DNA from: an uncultured Pirellulaceae bacterium
GTDB taxonomy: Bacteria > Planctomycetota > Planctomycetia > Pirellulales > Pirellulaceae
Assembly: GCA_937928215.1 (NCBI GenBank)
Contig: CALFWL010000087.1
Coordinates: 1-40,703, forward strand
Direction: 5' to 3'
Length of the DNA stretch: 40,703 bases
A program made the position numbers and the translations under genes. Below are positions 7,846 through 16,363 of the stretch, piece by piece. The first letter of the stretch is position 1, and the number at the start of each line of letters is the position of its first letter. The notes under the pieces are model-generated. The model did not search any database and was not told the DNA's origin. It worked only from the letters and a program-made list of their open reading frames with translations.

Positions 7846-10800
7846 GTGGCAAGTCCTGCGAGGCGAACTCCGACGGCGGATTCGTACAGCGAGATGAACG
7901 CTCCGTTTTATCTACCTCCCAACAAGCCTGACTTACGCATGGATCCGGACCGATCTCGAATTCAGGCTGACTTGAGTGGCGTGCTGGATGGCGACATTCG
8001 TTGCGACGATAACTTTTTGCAGCTCTACAGCAGCGACGCCAGCATCTACGAAATCAAACCGCTTGGTGTTGTCAGGCCGACCGGAGTGCAGGACGTCGTC
8101 GCCTGCGTGAACTACGCACGTGAGAACGACCTGAGTGTGATTCCTCGTGGCGCGGGCAGCAGCGTCACGGGCGGCGCGATAGGCAACGGGATCGTGCTTG
8201 ATTTTTCGTACGCAATGCGAAGTGTCCGGTCACTGGGCCGAGACGAAGTGACGGTCGAACCGGGTCTGGTGCTGCGTCGATTGAACCAGCAACTGACTCC
8301 TCACCGCCAACACTTTGGCCCCGACCCCGCGACACGAGCGGTGACGACGATGGGGGGCGTGCTTTCCAATAACAGCACCGGCAGCCGATGGAATCGATAC
8401 GGCAGTCCTCGTGATCGAGTTTCTCGCCTGCAGGTGGTTCTGGCCAGTGGTGACGTGGTTGAATTGAAGTCGGCGTCGTACCGGAGCAATACTGAGCCGG
8501 ATCGATCTTCGAGCGGATCCATCACGGACCTTGGTGCAGGTCTGGGCCATCGTTTGCAGCAGATCGTGACCCAGAATGCGGATCTGATTTCTCGGAATCG
8601 TCCGCAGACTCGGATTAACCAGGCAGGCTACAACGTCTTTGACTTGCAAAGCGGAATCGGAGGCCAAGCTATTGACCTGACGCGATTGCTGGTGGGTAGC
8701 GAGGGGACGTTGGGGATCATCACCGAGGCGACACTGAGAACCGATGCGTTGCCGACCCATCGAGGTGTCGCGTTACTGTTTTTCGAGCGGATTGCCGACG
8801 CCGCTGAGGCAGCATTGGAAATTGACGCGATGCGGCCAGCGGCCTGCGACATGGTGGACCGACGTCTGCTTTCGATCGCTCGTCAGAAAGATGTTCGTTA
8901 TCAAAAGATTCTGCCAATCGAAGCTGAATCCATGCTGTTGGTCGAGTTTCAAACTGCGGACGAGAAAACACTTCGAGATAAACTTCAAACGCTCGTTTCT
9001 GAAATTCAGCGTCGCAAGAATCTCGCCTTCGATGCGCGAACGACCTGCCAACCGGCTGAACGAGATTTTTTCTGGCACTTAGTTCGTCGCATCGTCCCGA
9101 TCCAATATCGCTTGGGCGGCCAGAGACGGGCCATCCCGTTTGTCGAAGATATTGCGATCGCACCTGCTTTGCTGCCCGATTTCTTGACCGATCTGTATGG
9201 CATACTGAATCGCCATGAGGTGACTGCGTCTGTGTTTGCCCACATGCCTCAAGGGCATCTGCACATTCGCCCGTTGATCAACATGGCCGACCCACGGGAG
9301 ATGCCTCGCCTGCAACGGCTTGCGACGGAACTATTCGATAAAGTGGTTCAGCTAAAAGGCACGATCAGCGGAGGGCAGGGCGATGGTCTTAGTCGAACAT
9401 GGTACCTGCGGAGGCAGTACGGTCGTTTGTACAACGTGTTCGCGGAGGTCAAGAACGTTTTTGATCCACAGAACATTCTGAATCCTGGGAAGGTGATCGA
9501 TCATCCCTCGCATGGCCTGACGGACAATATTCGAGAGGTCAACGTTGCGACCACGTTGTTCCGAAACGTTGCGAAGACTGATTCTTCGGTTTCTGATTTT
9601 AGCCCTGATGCGAAACCGGAGCCACTTCCAAGCGAGGATCGAAACGAGAAACAAAAACCCACGGCGTTACCTGTGCTGGAGCCGCAGTTGGCATGGAATC
9701 TGGATGAGATCGCAACGGCCGCCCAAGCGTGCAACGGTTGCGCTCGGTGTCGAACCCGATCGCCTAGGGAACGCATGTGCCCGATGTTTCGATCGGTGCC
9801 CAAAGAGGAATCGTCGCCACGAGCCAAGGCAAACTTGATCCGCGGCGTCTTGACAGGTCAGTTGGATCCTCGCTCGATTTCCAGTGAAGCGTTCCGCGGC
9901 ATCGCCGACCTGTGCATCAACTGCCACCAATGTCGACTTGACTGCCCCGCGTCGGTTGACGTTCCAAAGCTGATGGTCGAAGCAAAAGCGCAGCACTTTG
10001 CCGTCAATGGGCTACGGCTTTCCGACTGGTGTTTGACTCGACTGGATTGGCTGTACGGTGTTGCGGGCCGGATGCCTCGGATTTCCAATCGCTTGCTGCG
10101 AAACCGTGTGGCGCGATGGCTGCTGGATCGGCTACTTGGAATTGCTGAAGGGCGAAAACTTCCTCCGTTTTCCACGTCCACATTTTCGCGTTGGGCTCAC
10201 CGAAAGAAATTGGACCGCCCGGGTGATGCGGGAGCCGATAAAGTTGTTTACTTCCTGGACGCGTACGCCAATTGGAACGATGTCGAACTCGCTCGGGCGT
10301 TTGTGGCGGTGTTACACCATAATGGCGTGGAAGTGGTGGTGCCTCCCAATCAGTTGGTATCCGGAATGTCGCTGATTTCAGATGGAGCGATTCGTCGCGC
10401 GAAACGGATCGCTCAGAAGAATGTCGAAAGTCTGGCCGAGTGGATTCGCCAAGGGTATCGTGTTGTCACCACCGAACCCTCAGCGGCATTGGCTTTGTCG
10501 CATGAGTACCTGAATTTGCTGGATGACGAAGATGCTCGGCTGGTCGCAAGCAAGACAACAGACGCGACCAACTATTTACTGGAATTGCATAAAGCCGGGA
10601 GACTGTCCAAAGAATTTTCAAACATAGAAGCGACGATAGGTTACCACCTGCCATGTCACCAAAGAGCCCTTGGACCGGAGGTTCCTGCCATGCAACTGCT
10701 GAACTTGATTCCGGGACTGAAGGTCAAGCTGATCGATAAGGGTTGCAGCGGAATGGCGGGGACTTATGGGCTAAAACGGAAAAATTACGTGACCAGTCTT

Positions 10801-11007
10801 CGCATGGGTTTTTCACTGATCGACGCCATGCGACAACCGGAACTGATGGCCGGAGCGACCGAGTGCAGCACGTGTAAGATTCAGATGGAGCAGGGCACAA
10901 AAACACCAACCATCCATCCGATTAAGTTGCTCGCGTTGGCATACGGCCTGATGCCTGAACTGGAAGACCTTTTCGAACGTCAAAGTGAAGATCTGGTGAC
11001 GACATGA
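7846..11007 (+). CDS. FAD-linked oxidase / Fe-S / CCG-domain fusion dehydrogenase (GlcD-GlpC type, YdiJ-like)
   Basis: 1053 aa from a GTG start; an ATG at 7894 is an alternative start. The N-terminal half is a VAO/PCMH-type FAD domain (PTGVQDVVACVNYAR, then the PRGAGSSVTGG flavin loop) followed by the FAD-oxidase C-terminal domain (LNPGKVIDH). A linker leads to two 4Fe-4S motifs: C629xxC632xxC635...C645P and C690xxC693xxC696xxxC700P. A C-terminal GlpC-like CCG region (GYHLPCH; GCSGMAGTYG; ECSTCKIQME) follows. Such fusions oxidise 2-hydroxy acids such as D-lactate or D-2-hydroxyglutarate and pass electrons to the quinone pool at the membrane. The first CCG motif reads C967-S968-G. There is no signal peptide. 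The stop overlaps moaD (ATGA), so it heads the moa operon. The substrate is not determinable from sequence. Confidence 0.9.
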   Translation: MASPARRTPTADSYSEMNAPFYLPPNKPDLRMDPDRSRIQADLSGVLDGDIRCDDNFLQLYSSDASIYEIKPLGVVRPTGVQDVVACVNYARENDLSVIPRGAGSSVTGGAIGNGIVLDFSYAMRSVRSLGRDEVTVEPGLVLRRLNQQLTPHRQHFGPDPATRAVTTMGGVLSNNSTGSRWNRYGSPRDRVSRLQVVLASGDVVELKSASYRSNTEPDRSSSGSITDLGAGLGHRLQQIVTQNADLISRNRPQTRINQAGYNVFDLQSGIGGQAIDLTRLLVGSEGTLGIITEATLRTDALPTHRGVALLFFERIADAAEAALEIDAMRPAACDMVDRRLLSIARQKDVRYQKILPIEAESMLLVEFQTADEKTLRDKLQTLVSEIQRRKNLAFDARTTCQPAERDFFWHLVRRIVPIQYRLGGQRRAIPFVEDIAIAPALLPDFLTDLYGILNRHEVTASVFAHMPQGHLHIRPLINMADPREMPRLQRLATELFDKVVQLKGTISGGQGDGLSRTWYLRRQYGRLYNVFAEVKNVFDPQNILNPGKVIDHPSHGLTDNIREVNVATTLFRNVAKTDSSVSDFSPDAKPEPLPSEDRNEKQKPTALPVLEPQLAWNLDEIATAAQACNGCARCRTRSPRERMCPMFRSVPKEESSPRAKANLIRGVLTGQLDPRSISSEAFRGIADLCINCHQCRLDCPASVDVPKLMVEAKAQHFAVNGLRLSDWCLTRLDWLYGVAGRMPRISNRLLRNRVARWLLDRLLGIAEGRKLPPFSTSTFSRWAHRKKLDRPGDAGADKVVYFLDAYANWNDVELARAFVAVLHHNGVEVVVPPNQLVSGMSLISDGAIRRAKRIAQKNVESLAEWIRQGYRVVTTEPSAALALSHEYLNLLDDEDARLVASKTTDATNYLLELHKAGRLSKEFSNIEATIGYHLPCHQRALGPEVPAMQLLNLIPGLKVKLIDKGCSGMAGTYGLKRKNYVTSLRMGFSLIDAMRQPELMAGATECSTCKIQMEQGTKTPTIHPIKLLALAYGLMPELEDLFERQSEDLVTT

Positions 11008-11249
11008 TGAAGCGTGTGCTCCTGTTTGCCGCCGCAAAAGAAAGCGTGGGTCAGGATTCCATCACTGTGGAACTTCCCGACACTGCAACGGTTGCCGATC
11101 TACGAAAACAACTGGTCAGTGAGTATCCTGTGATACGCGATCTGGTGGCTCGATCGTTTATCGCCGTCGACCAACAGTTTGCCTCGAACGATGTGCTGAT
11201 TGCCGATGCGAAAGAAATCGCGTTGATTCCTCCCGTCAGTGGAGGATAA
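11004..11249 (+). CDS. moaD: molybdopterin synthase sulfur carrier subunit (MoaD)
   Basis: 81-aa ubiquitin-like protein ending in the required Gly-Gly (PPVSGG). Its C-terminus is converted to a thiocarboxylate that donates sulfur to precursor Z in the MoaD-MoaE complex during molybdenum cofactor synthesis. It begins MMKRVLLFAAAKE and has the family's TVADLRKQL and late EIALIPPVSGG features. The length is normal. The start overlaps the stop of the FAD/Fe-S dehydrogenase and moaE follows after 9 bp, so translation is tightly coupled. The activating enzyme MoeB is not in the window. Confidence 0.93.
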   Translation: MMKRVLLFAAAKESVGQDSITVELPDTATVADLRKQLVSEYPVIRDLVARSFIAVDQQFASNDVLIADAKEIALIPPVSGG

Positions 11250-11258
11250 TGAAAACGA

Positions 11259-11729
11259 ATGGTCTCCATTACTCACAACCCGATCGACACCGCTGCCGTG
11301 CTGGCTTCGGTAAAAGATGCCGATTGTGGCGCGAATGTGCTGTTCGTCGGCACGACTCGGCGGATGACGGGGAAGCGTGAAACGACTCGGTTGGAATACG
11401 AATGCTACGAGGAGATGGCTCGGGCGAAAATGATGTCGCTGGTGGACGCTGCGCGTGATCGATGGCCCATCGTCAAAACTTCGATCGTTCACCGGGTGGG
11501 CGTCGTTGAAATTGGAGAAGCCAGCATCGCGGTGGCCGTTAGTGCTGCTCATCGTTCTGCTTCGTTTGATGCCGCGTCGTGGCTGCTGGAGCGTTTGAAG
11601 CAGGAAGTCCCCGTCTGGAAGCGCGAAGTTTGGGCTGACGGGCAGGAGGAATGGATTCATCCTCAAGGCGAAGCTGCTCCTGTAACCAAAGATGACAGCG
11701 ATCGCGATTCAACGAAAGCCACGCCGTGA
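11259..11729 (+). CDS. moaE: molybdopterin synthase catalytic subunit (MoaE)
   Basis: 156 aa. MoaE transfers two sulfurs from MoaD to cyclic pyranopterin monophosphate to make molybdopterin. Visible family features are GANVLFVGTTRRMTGKRETTRLEYECYEEMA, the HRVGVVEIGEASIAVAVSAAHR core, and VPVWKREVWADGQEEWIHP with the conserved active-site lysine in 'WKRE'. A short charged C-terminal tail follows. A purine-rich GGAGG at 11241-11245 lies within the end of moaD, 13 bp before the ATG. The stop overlaps the GTG start of moaA (GTGA). Confident assignment. Confidence 0.94.
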   Translation: MVSITHNPIDTAAVLASVKDADCGANVLFVGTTRRMTGKRETTRLEYECYEEMARAKMMSLVDAARDRWPIVKTSIVHRVGVVEIGEASIAVAVSAAHRSASFDAASWLLERLKQEVPVWKREVWADGQEEWIHPQGEAAPVTKDDSDRDSTKATP

Positions 11730-12733
11730 TCCCATCTGATAATCCGCTACCGATCGTCGACTCGTTCGGCCGTGTGCATAAAAGTTTTCGAATCAGCGTG
11801 ACGGATCGCTGCAACATTCGTTGCTTTTATTGCATGCCGGAATCCGTCCAGTTTTTACCTCGTCAAGATATTCTTTCCTTCGAAGAGATCGCGCGAGTCG
11901 TAAAGGTTGCGGCCAGCACGGGAATCAGTCGAATTCGATTGACGGGGGGCGAACCACTTGTTCGTGGTCAAGTCTGGAAATTGATTCAGATGCTCAAATC
12001 GACCGACGGCATCGAGGACATCGCCTTAACCACCAACGGAATTCTGCTGGCAAATCAAGCTGAAGAATTGAAGGCTCATGGACTCGACCGAATCAACATC
12101 AGCTTGGACACGCTCAATCCCGCCAAGTTTGAGAAGATCACTCGACGCAAGGGTTTGGACCAAGTGCTGGCGGGGATCGACGCAGCGATCGAAGTTGGTT
12201 TCGAACAGGTTCGAATCAACGCGGTTTCGATGACAGGCATCACCGAAACGGAGATCGTACCACTTGCCAGATTCGCGCGCGAGAAGGGGATCGAGTTGCG
12301 GTTTATCGAGTTCATGCCGCTCGATGGAGATGAAAGTTGGGACCGGGGGCAGGTGCAGACGGGTGCAGCAATCAAGCAAGCTATCGAAAGTGACGTTGGG
12401 TCGTTGCGACCAGTGGAACGATCTCATGCCGCACAGCCAGCGACTGATTTCGAGTACACCGACGGCATGGGGCGAGTTGGTTTTATCAATTCCGTGACTG
12501 AACCATTCTGCGAAAGTTGCGATCGAATCCGAATGACGGCCGAAGGTAAATTCAGAAACTGTTTATTTTCGACTCGGGAATGGGACCTGCGAACGTTGTT
12601 GCGAACGGGAGCGTCGGACCACGCGATTCTGGCAGAGATGCGAGAGTCCGTTGCGGAGAAAGCGGCGGCTCACGGGATCAGTCGGGATGACTTTCAACGG
12701 CCCGCCAAGGCGATGTATCAGATTGGCGGTTGA
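11726..12733 (+). CDS. moaA: GTP 3',8-cyclase (MoaA), radical SAM
   Basis: 335 aa from a GTG that overlaps the moaE stop. MoaA performs the first step of molybdenum cofactor synthesis, rearranging GTP to 3',8-cyclo-GTP. It has the N-terminal radical-SAM cluster C29xxxC33xxC36 in SVTDRCNIRCFYCMP, LTGGEPLVR, and the second cluster FCESCDRIRMTAEGKFRNC with C262, C265 and C279 for GTP binding. It ends in QIGG, the conserved double glycine needed for catalysis. The length fits the family. The partner enzyme MoaC is absent from this window. The cysteine desulfurase gene starts 4 bp after the stop. Confidence 0.96.
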   Translation: MIPSDNPLPIVDSFGRVHKSFRISVTDRCNIRCFYCMPESVQFLPRQDILSFEEIARVVKVAASTGISRIRLTGGEPLVRGQVWKLIQMLKSTDGIEDIALTTNGILLANQAEELKAHGLDRINISLDTLNPAKFEKITRRKGLDQVLAGIDAAIEVGFEQVRINAVSMTGITETEIVPLARFAREKGIELRFIEFMPLDGDESWDRGQVQTGAAIKQAIESDVGSLRPVERSHAAQPATDFEYTDGMGRVGFINSVTEPFCESCDRIRMTAEGKFRNCLFSTREWDLRTLLRTGASDHAILAEMRESVAEKAAAHGISRDDFQRPAKAMYQIGG

Positions 12734-12737
12734 TCAT

Positions 12738-13925
12738 TTGAACAAAAATTCTCAGTTGGACGAACGTGCGTCTCGAATCTATCTGGACAATGCGGCGACC
12801 AGTTGGCCTAAGCCACAGTCGGTACTCGATGCGGTCGCTGACTACTACCTGAATCACGGGTCGGCAGCCGGACGAGGTGTTGCGGCGGATGCGGTGCAGG
12901 TGGATCGAGCGATCCAGCTTGTCAGAGCGAAGCTTTCGGCACTGATCGGCGCGGAAGATTCGAATCATCTGGCGTTTGCGTTCAATGGCACCGATGCGTT
13001 AAACATGGCGATTCGCGGTGTCCTGCGACAGGGCGACCATGTGATCACGTCGGTGCTGGAGCATAACTCGGTACTCAGGCCGCTCCATTATCTGAAACAA
13101 CTGGGGATGATTGACCTGACGATTGTCGACATCGCGCCCACCGGAATCGTGGATGTTGAACAATTGGAAGACTCGATCGTCAACAACACCAAATTGATCT
13201 GTATTTCTCATGTCAGTAACGTGTTGGGCACCGTGCAACCGGTAAAGGAAATTGGCTCGATCGAGAAACCGGACCAATGCCTGTTCTTGATTGATGGGGC
13301 TCAATCGACGGGTCACCTGCCAGTGGACGTGAATGCGTTCGGATGCGATTTTTTTGCGTCATCAGGTCACAAGGGCCTGCTCGGTCCACTCGGCACCGGA
13401 TTTCTCTATTCAAGCGACCGCGCGATCGAGCAACTGGAGCCGTATCGGCTTGGTGGGACCGGAACGTCCAGCGAGAAAACTGAGCAGCCCAATGAGATGC
13501 CGTTTCGTCTTGAGTCAGGCAACTTGAATGTCGGGGGCATTCTGGGGATGGGAGCAGGGATCGAGTTCATTGAGACGAAGTCGGTTGCATCGGTTCAATC
13601 TCATCTGAACGATTTGATCCGGCAATTTCTGGACTTTGCGTCGGATCAAACGGGAATTAAAGTTTTCGCACTTGATCAACAGAACCTAGGTGCGGGCGTC
13701 GTCAGTTTTCAGATCGATTCCATGTCACCGTCGGAAGTAGCAACTGTTCTGGATTCACAATTCGGAATTCAAGTTCGTTCGGGCCTTCATTGTTCGCCTC
13801 TGGTTCACAAAACGATCGGCAGCGATAAGCTGGAGGGGACGGTTCGGATCAGCGTTGGGCCTTCGAACACCGCTGAAGACATTGACTCGTTGATTGACGC
13901 CATGGCACAATTGATGTCGGCCTGA
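12738..13925 (+). CDS. PLP-dependent cysteine desulfurase family protein (class V aminotransferase fold)
   Basis: 395 aa from a TTG at 12738, the first in-frame start after the moaA stop and the one that places IYLDNAATSWPKP near the N-terminus as in homologues. A longer frame back to 12651 would overlap moaA and is unlikely. Key residues are EHNS with H109, the PLP region LFLIDGAQSTG, PLP-lysine K212 in SSGHKGLLGP, and RSGLHCSPL with candidate persulfide Cys C352. The protein resembles the SufS-like 'cysteine desulfurase family protein' group (EF2568 type). These enzymes take sulfur from cysteine. Its position directly behind moaD, moaE and moaA suggests it feeds sulfur to MoaD, but Fe-S or tRNA roles are not excluded. 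Confidence 0.9.
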   Translation: MNKNSQLDERASRIYLDNAATSWPKPQSVLDAVADYYLNHGSAAGRGVAADAVQVDRAIQLVRAKLSALIGAEDSNHLAFAFNGTDALNMAIRGVLRQGDHVITSVLEHNSVLRPLHYLKQLGMIDLTIVDIAPTGIVDVEQLEDSIVNNTKLICISHVSNVLGTVQPVKEIGSIEKPDQCLFLIDGAQSTGHLPVDVNAFGCDFFASSGHKGLLGPLGTGFLYSSDRAIEQLEPYRLGGTGTSSEKTEQPNEMPFRLESGNLNVGGILGMGAGIEFIETKSVASVQSHLNDLIRQFLDFASDQTGIKVFALDQQNLGAGVVSFQIDSMSPSEVATVLDSQFGIQVRSGLHCSPLVHKTIGSDKLEGTVRISVGPSNTAEDIDSLIDAMAQLMSA

Positions 13926-13965
13926 ATGGGATGGCCGCAATCACACACAGCTTCGAGAAGATTTT

Positions 13966-14415
13966 ATGAGTGGACCAGACAAGTCAAAGCGGCGGCAACC
14001 AAACGCTGAGCCTTGGTATAAGGACGGCCTTCGTTTTACTTGCTCAGGTTGTGGCGATTGCTGTTCGGGCGCGCCAGGGTACGTCTGGGTGAACAAACAG
14101 GAAATCGCCGACATGGCGGCGGCGACCGAACTTGACGTCGATGAATTTGAATCCCAGTACGTCAGACGAGTCGGGATTCGAAAAAGTTTGAAGGAATTTC
14201 CTAACGGCGATTGTGTGTTTCTTGATACAAAAGATCGCGGCTGCACGTTGTACGAAGCTCGTCCTCGTCAGTGCAAGACGTGGCCTTTTTGGGACAGCAA
14301 TCTTCGAACAGAGGACGATTGGAAGAGAACCTGCGAAGAATGCCCGGGTAGCGGCAAAGGAAAACTGCACCAGTTGGAAACAATCGACGCACAGCGCCAA
14401 ACATTGCGGATTTAG
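13966..14415 (+). CDS. YkgJ family cysteine cluster protein
   Basis: 149 aa. The N-terminal FTCSGCGDCCSGAPGYVWV (C26, C29, C32, C33) and later GCTLYEARPRQCKTWPFW and CEECPG match the Fe-S/zinc-binding CxxCxxCC family (PF03692, YkgJ/UPF0153). These proteins are thought to bind a metal or Fe-S centre; their cellular role is not established. The length is typical and no export signal is seen. It follows the cysteine desulfurase by 40 bp on the same strand, so it may be the last gene of the moa operon before the separate HU promoter. Confidence 0.88.
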   Translation: MSGPDKSKRRQPNAEPWYKDGLRFTCSGCGDCCSGAPGYVWVNKQEIADMAAATELDVDEFESQYVRRVGIRKSLKEFPNGDCVFLDTKDRGCTLYEARPRQCKTWPFWDSNLRTEDDWKRTCEECPGSGKGKLHQLETIDAQRQTLRI

Positions 14416-14430
14416 CGTCTTTGTTAGAAT

Positions 14431-14459
14431 TTGACTTGAGGGTCAGGCACTAGTAGACT
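14431..14459 (+). promoter_or_regulatory. probable sigma-70 promoter for the HU gene
   Basis: TTGACT (14431-14436), a 17-bp spacer and TAGACT (14454-14459) give five of six and four of six consensus matches with ideal spacing. The site lies 80 bp before the HU start in a 124-bp gap. It is a motif match without experimental data. Confidence 0.5.
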
Positions 14460-14539
14460 TTTGGCTGCTCTGGCTTTATCGCAATCAGCCCGACCTTCCG
14501 CCTGATCGTAATTTCGCACTAGTTTCGCGGGCCGATACA

Positions 14540-14896
14540 ATGACGAAAAAAGAGATCGTTCGAACGATTTCCGAAGAGCTTGGCTTAACGCAGCTCAAAA
14601 CGAAGGAGATCGTGCAAAAAACGTTCGATGGCATTGTCGATGTCTTGGCCACCGAGGGACGTATCGAGCTGAGAAATTTTGGCGTCTTTGAAGTCAAGAA
14701 ACGAGCTGCCCGAAAAGGCCGCAACCCGAAAACCGGTGCCATCGTGGATGTGCCTGCCAAGTACGTGGTGACTTTCAAAGCGGGTCGAGAGATGGAACAA
14801 CGAGTCAATCATGCTCCTGAGTTAAAGACGCAGACGCGATATCTGGATTCGTTGCTGGCTGATCGCGAATTGGAAGACGGCGAGGATGAAATCTGA
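14540..14896 (+). CDS. HU/IHF family DNA-binding protein
   Basis: 118-aa histone-like protein that bends and compacts DNA in the nucleoid. The first about 92 residues are a standard HU fold: [18 protein letters not shown] helix, [20 protein letters not shown] and the DNA-intercalating beta arm, ending [10 protein letters not shown]. The HU signature GRNPKTG is intact. Unlike ordinary HU (about 90 aa) it has a roughly 25-residue C-terminal tail that turns acidic (LEDGEDEI). It appears to have its own promoter upstream and is followed by selA 66 bp later. HU versus IHF subtype cannot be decided from sequence alone. Confidence 0.92.
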   Translation: MTKKEIVRTISEELGLTQLKTKEIVQKTFDGIVDVLATEGRIELRNFGVFEVKKRAARKGRNPKTGAIVDVPAKYVVTFKAGREMEQRVNHAPELKTQTRYLDSLLADRELEDGEDEI

Positions 14897-14910
14897 TAGG
14901 CGTTTCTGGC

Positions 14911-14916
14911 TATAAT
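14911..14916 (+). promoter_or_regulatory. probable -10 element for selA
   Basis: A perfect TATAAT between the HU stop and selA, 46 bp before the ATG at 14963. No good -35 is visible. Its position supports the selA start at 14963, because the alternative start at 14915 would overlap the element. Confidence 0.45.
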
Positions 14917-14962
14917 GGATCGTGACCGGATCCTTATTTTTTCTCTTTCATCCACGATAAGA

Positions 14963-16363
14963 ATGCCCAACATCTTTCGAAATCTGCCGTCGGTTAACCA
15001 GTTACTGGAACACCCACGTCTGAAAGAGGTGATTGAGAATGTCAATCATCGAGTCGTCGTTGATGGCGTTCGAACGTTTCTGGACGACCTGCGTGAACAA
15101 GTCAGCGTGGCGAAGGAAGAGATCTCGATCCCAACGCCGCAGGAACTTGCGGACCGGATTGCGGACTGGCTGGAAACCGAGGAACAGCCTGCCTTGCAAC
15201 CGGTGATCAACGCGACGGGTGTGATTCTGCATACTGGGCTTGGGCGGGCACCGTTGGCATCCGTCGCGACGAAGGCCGTTGCAACAGTTGCAGCGGGTTA
15301 CGCCAGCGTTGAAGTCGATCTCAGAGACGGGCAACGCGGCCAGCGCATTCGAGCCGTTGAGCGTCTGCTGTGCGAGTTGACCGGAGCCGAAGCGGCGGCA
15401 GTGGTCAACAATAATGCGGCCGCGACAATGCTGACGTTGTCGGCGTTGGCAAAAGGCCAGGAAGTTATTGTCTCGCGGGGACAGTTGATTGAGATCGGTG
15501 GCAGCTACCGTCTCCCGGATGTGATGGAATGCAGTGGGGCTCGATTACGAGAAGTCGGCACCACCAATAAGACTCATGGATTCGATTACTCCAACGCGAT
15601 CAACGACGAAACGGGAGCGCTAATGCGTGTTCATCCCAGCAATTTCGAGGTGGTCGGCTTCACTCAATCAGTTTCAACTCGAGAACTGGCCAAGATCGCC
15701 GCGCCCCACAATCTGCCTGTCATCGACGATATCGGCTCTGGTGCGTTGATTGATTTTTCAAAATACGGATTGACCGACGAACCCGTGGCATCTGACAGCA
15801 TCCGAGACGGCGCGGACATCGCGTTGTTCAGCGGTGATAAGCTGATTGGCGGGCCGCAGTGTGGCATTATCGTTGGCAAGAAAAAGTACATTGAAAGAAT
15901 CTTGCGTGATCCACTGATGCGAGCGATGCGGGTTGGCAAGATGACGCTGGCTGCCTTGAGTGCGACGCTGCAACTTTATCGCAATGTGGATCAAGCGGAG
16001 CAGTCCGTGCCAATTCTTCAGATGTTGTCCATGCCTTTGGAAAACGTAAAACTCCGGGCAGAGAAAATCGCTACTCAGTTGGCCAGCAACGTAAAGCTAC
16101 AGGATGTTGTGGCAATGGAAGACCATTCGATGCTCGGCGGGGGCAGTCTGCCGACCCAGCGAATCGCAACTTGGTGCGTCTCATTCGCTGCCGCCGAGGA
16201 ATCGATCAATTCGATCGCCGATAGCATGAGGAAGCTGACGCCACCGGTTTTCGGTCGTGTCAACAAAGATCGAATGTTGTTGGACATGAGAACGGTACGC
16301 CCGTCCGAGGACTTGGCCTTGGTCGATGCGATGCTTGCCATCGGGAGTGCGTCGCCCGAGTAG
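14963..16363 (+). CDS. selA: L-seryl-tRNA(Sec) selenium transferase (SelA)
   Basis: 466 aa from the ATG at 14963, where MPNIFRNLPSVNQLLEHP matches the usual SelA N-terminus. SelA is a PLP enzyme that converts seryl-tRNA(Sec) to selenocysteinyl-tRNA(Sec) using selenophosphate. Features are the small N-terminal domain, PVINATGVILHTGLGRAPL, the glycine/asparagine-rich EAAAVVNNNAAA, VGTTNKTH, and the PLP-lysine motif LFSGDKLIGGPQCG with K293. Length is normal. No selB, selD, tRNA-Sec gene or selenoprotein was recognised nearby, so it stands apart from its pathway here. Its TAG stop directly abuts the stop of the convergent gene. Confidence 0.93.
   Translation: MPNIFRNLPSVNQLLEHPRLKEVIENVNHRVVVDGVRTFLDDLREQVSVAKEEISIPTPQELADRIADWLETEEQPALQPVINATGVILHTGLGRAPLASVATKAVATVAAGYASVEVDLRDGQRGQRIRAVERLLCELTGAEAAAVVNNNAAATMLTLSALAKGQEVIVSRGQLIEIGGSYRLPDVMECSGARLREVGTTNKTHGFDYSNAINDETGALMRVHPSNFEVVGFTQSVSTRELAKIAAPHNLPVIDDIGSGALIDFSKYGLTDEPVASDSIRDGADIALFSGDKLIGGPQCGIIVGKKKYIERILRDPLMRAMRVGKMTLAALSATLQLYRNVDQAEQSVPILQMLSMPLENVKLRAEKIATQLASNVKLQDVVAMEDHSMLGGGSLPTQRIATWCVSFAAAEESINSIADSMRKLTPPVFGRVNKDRMLLDMRTVRPSEDLALVDAMLAIGSASPE

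Noticed and set aside
12651-12737. Longer start of the cysteine desulfurase within moaA
   Set aside because: It would overlap 83 bp of moaA and adds residues absent from the family; the TTG at 12738 is preferred.
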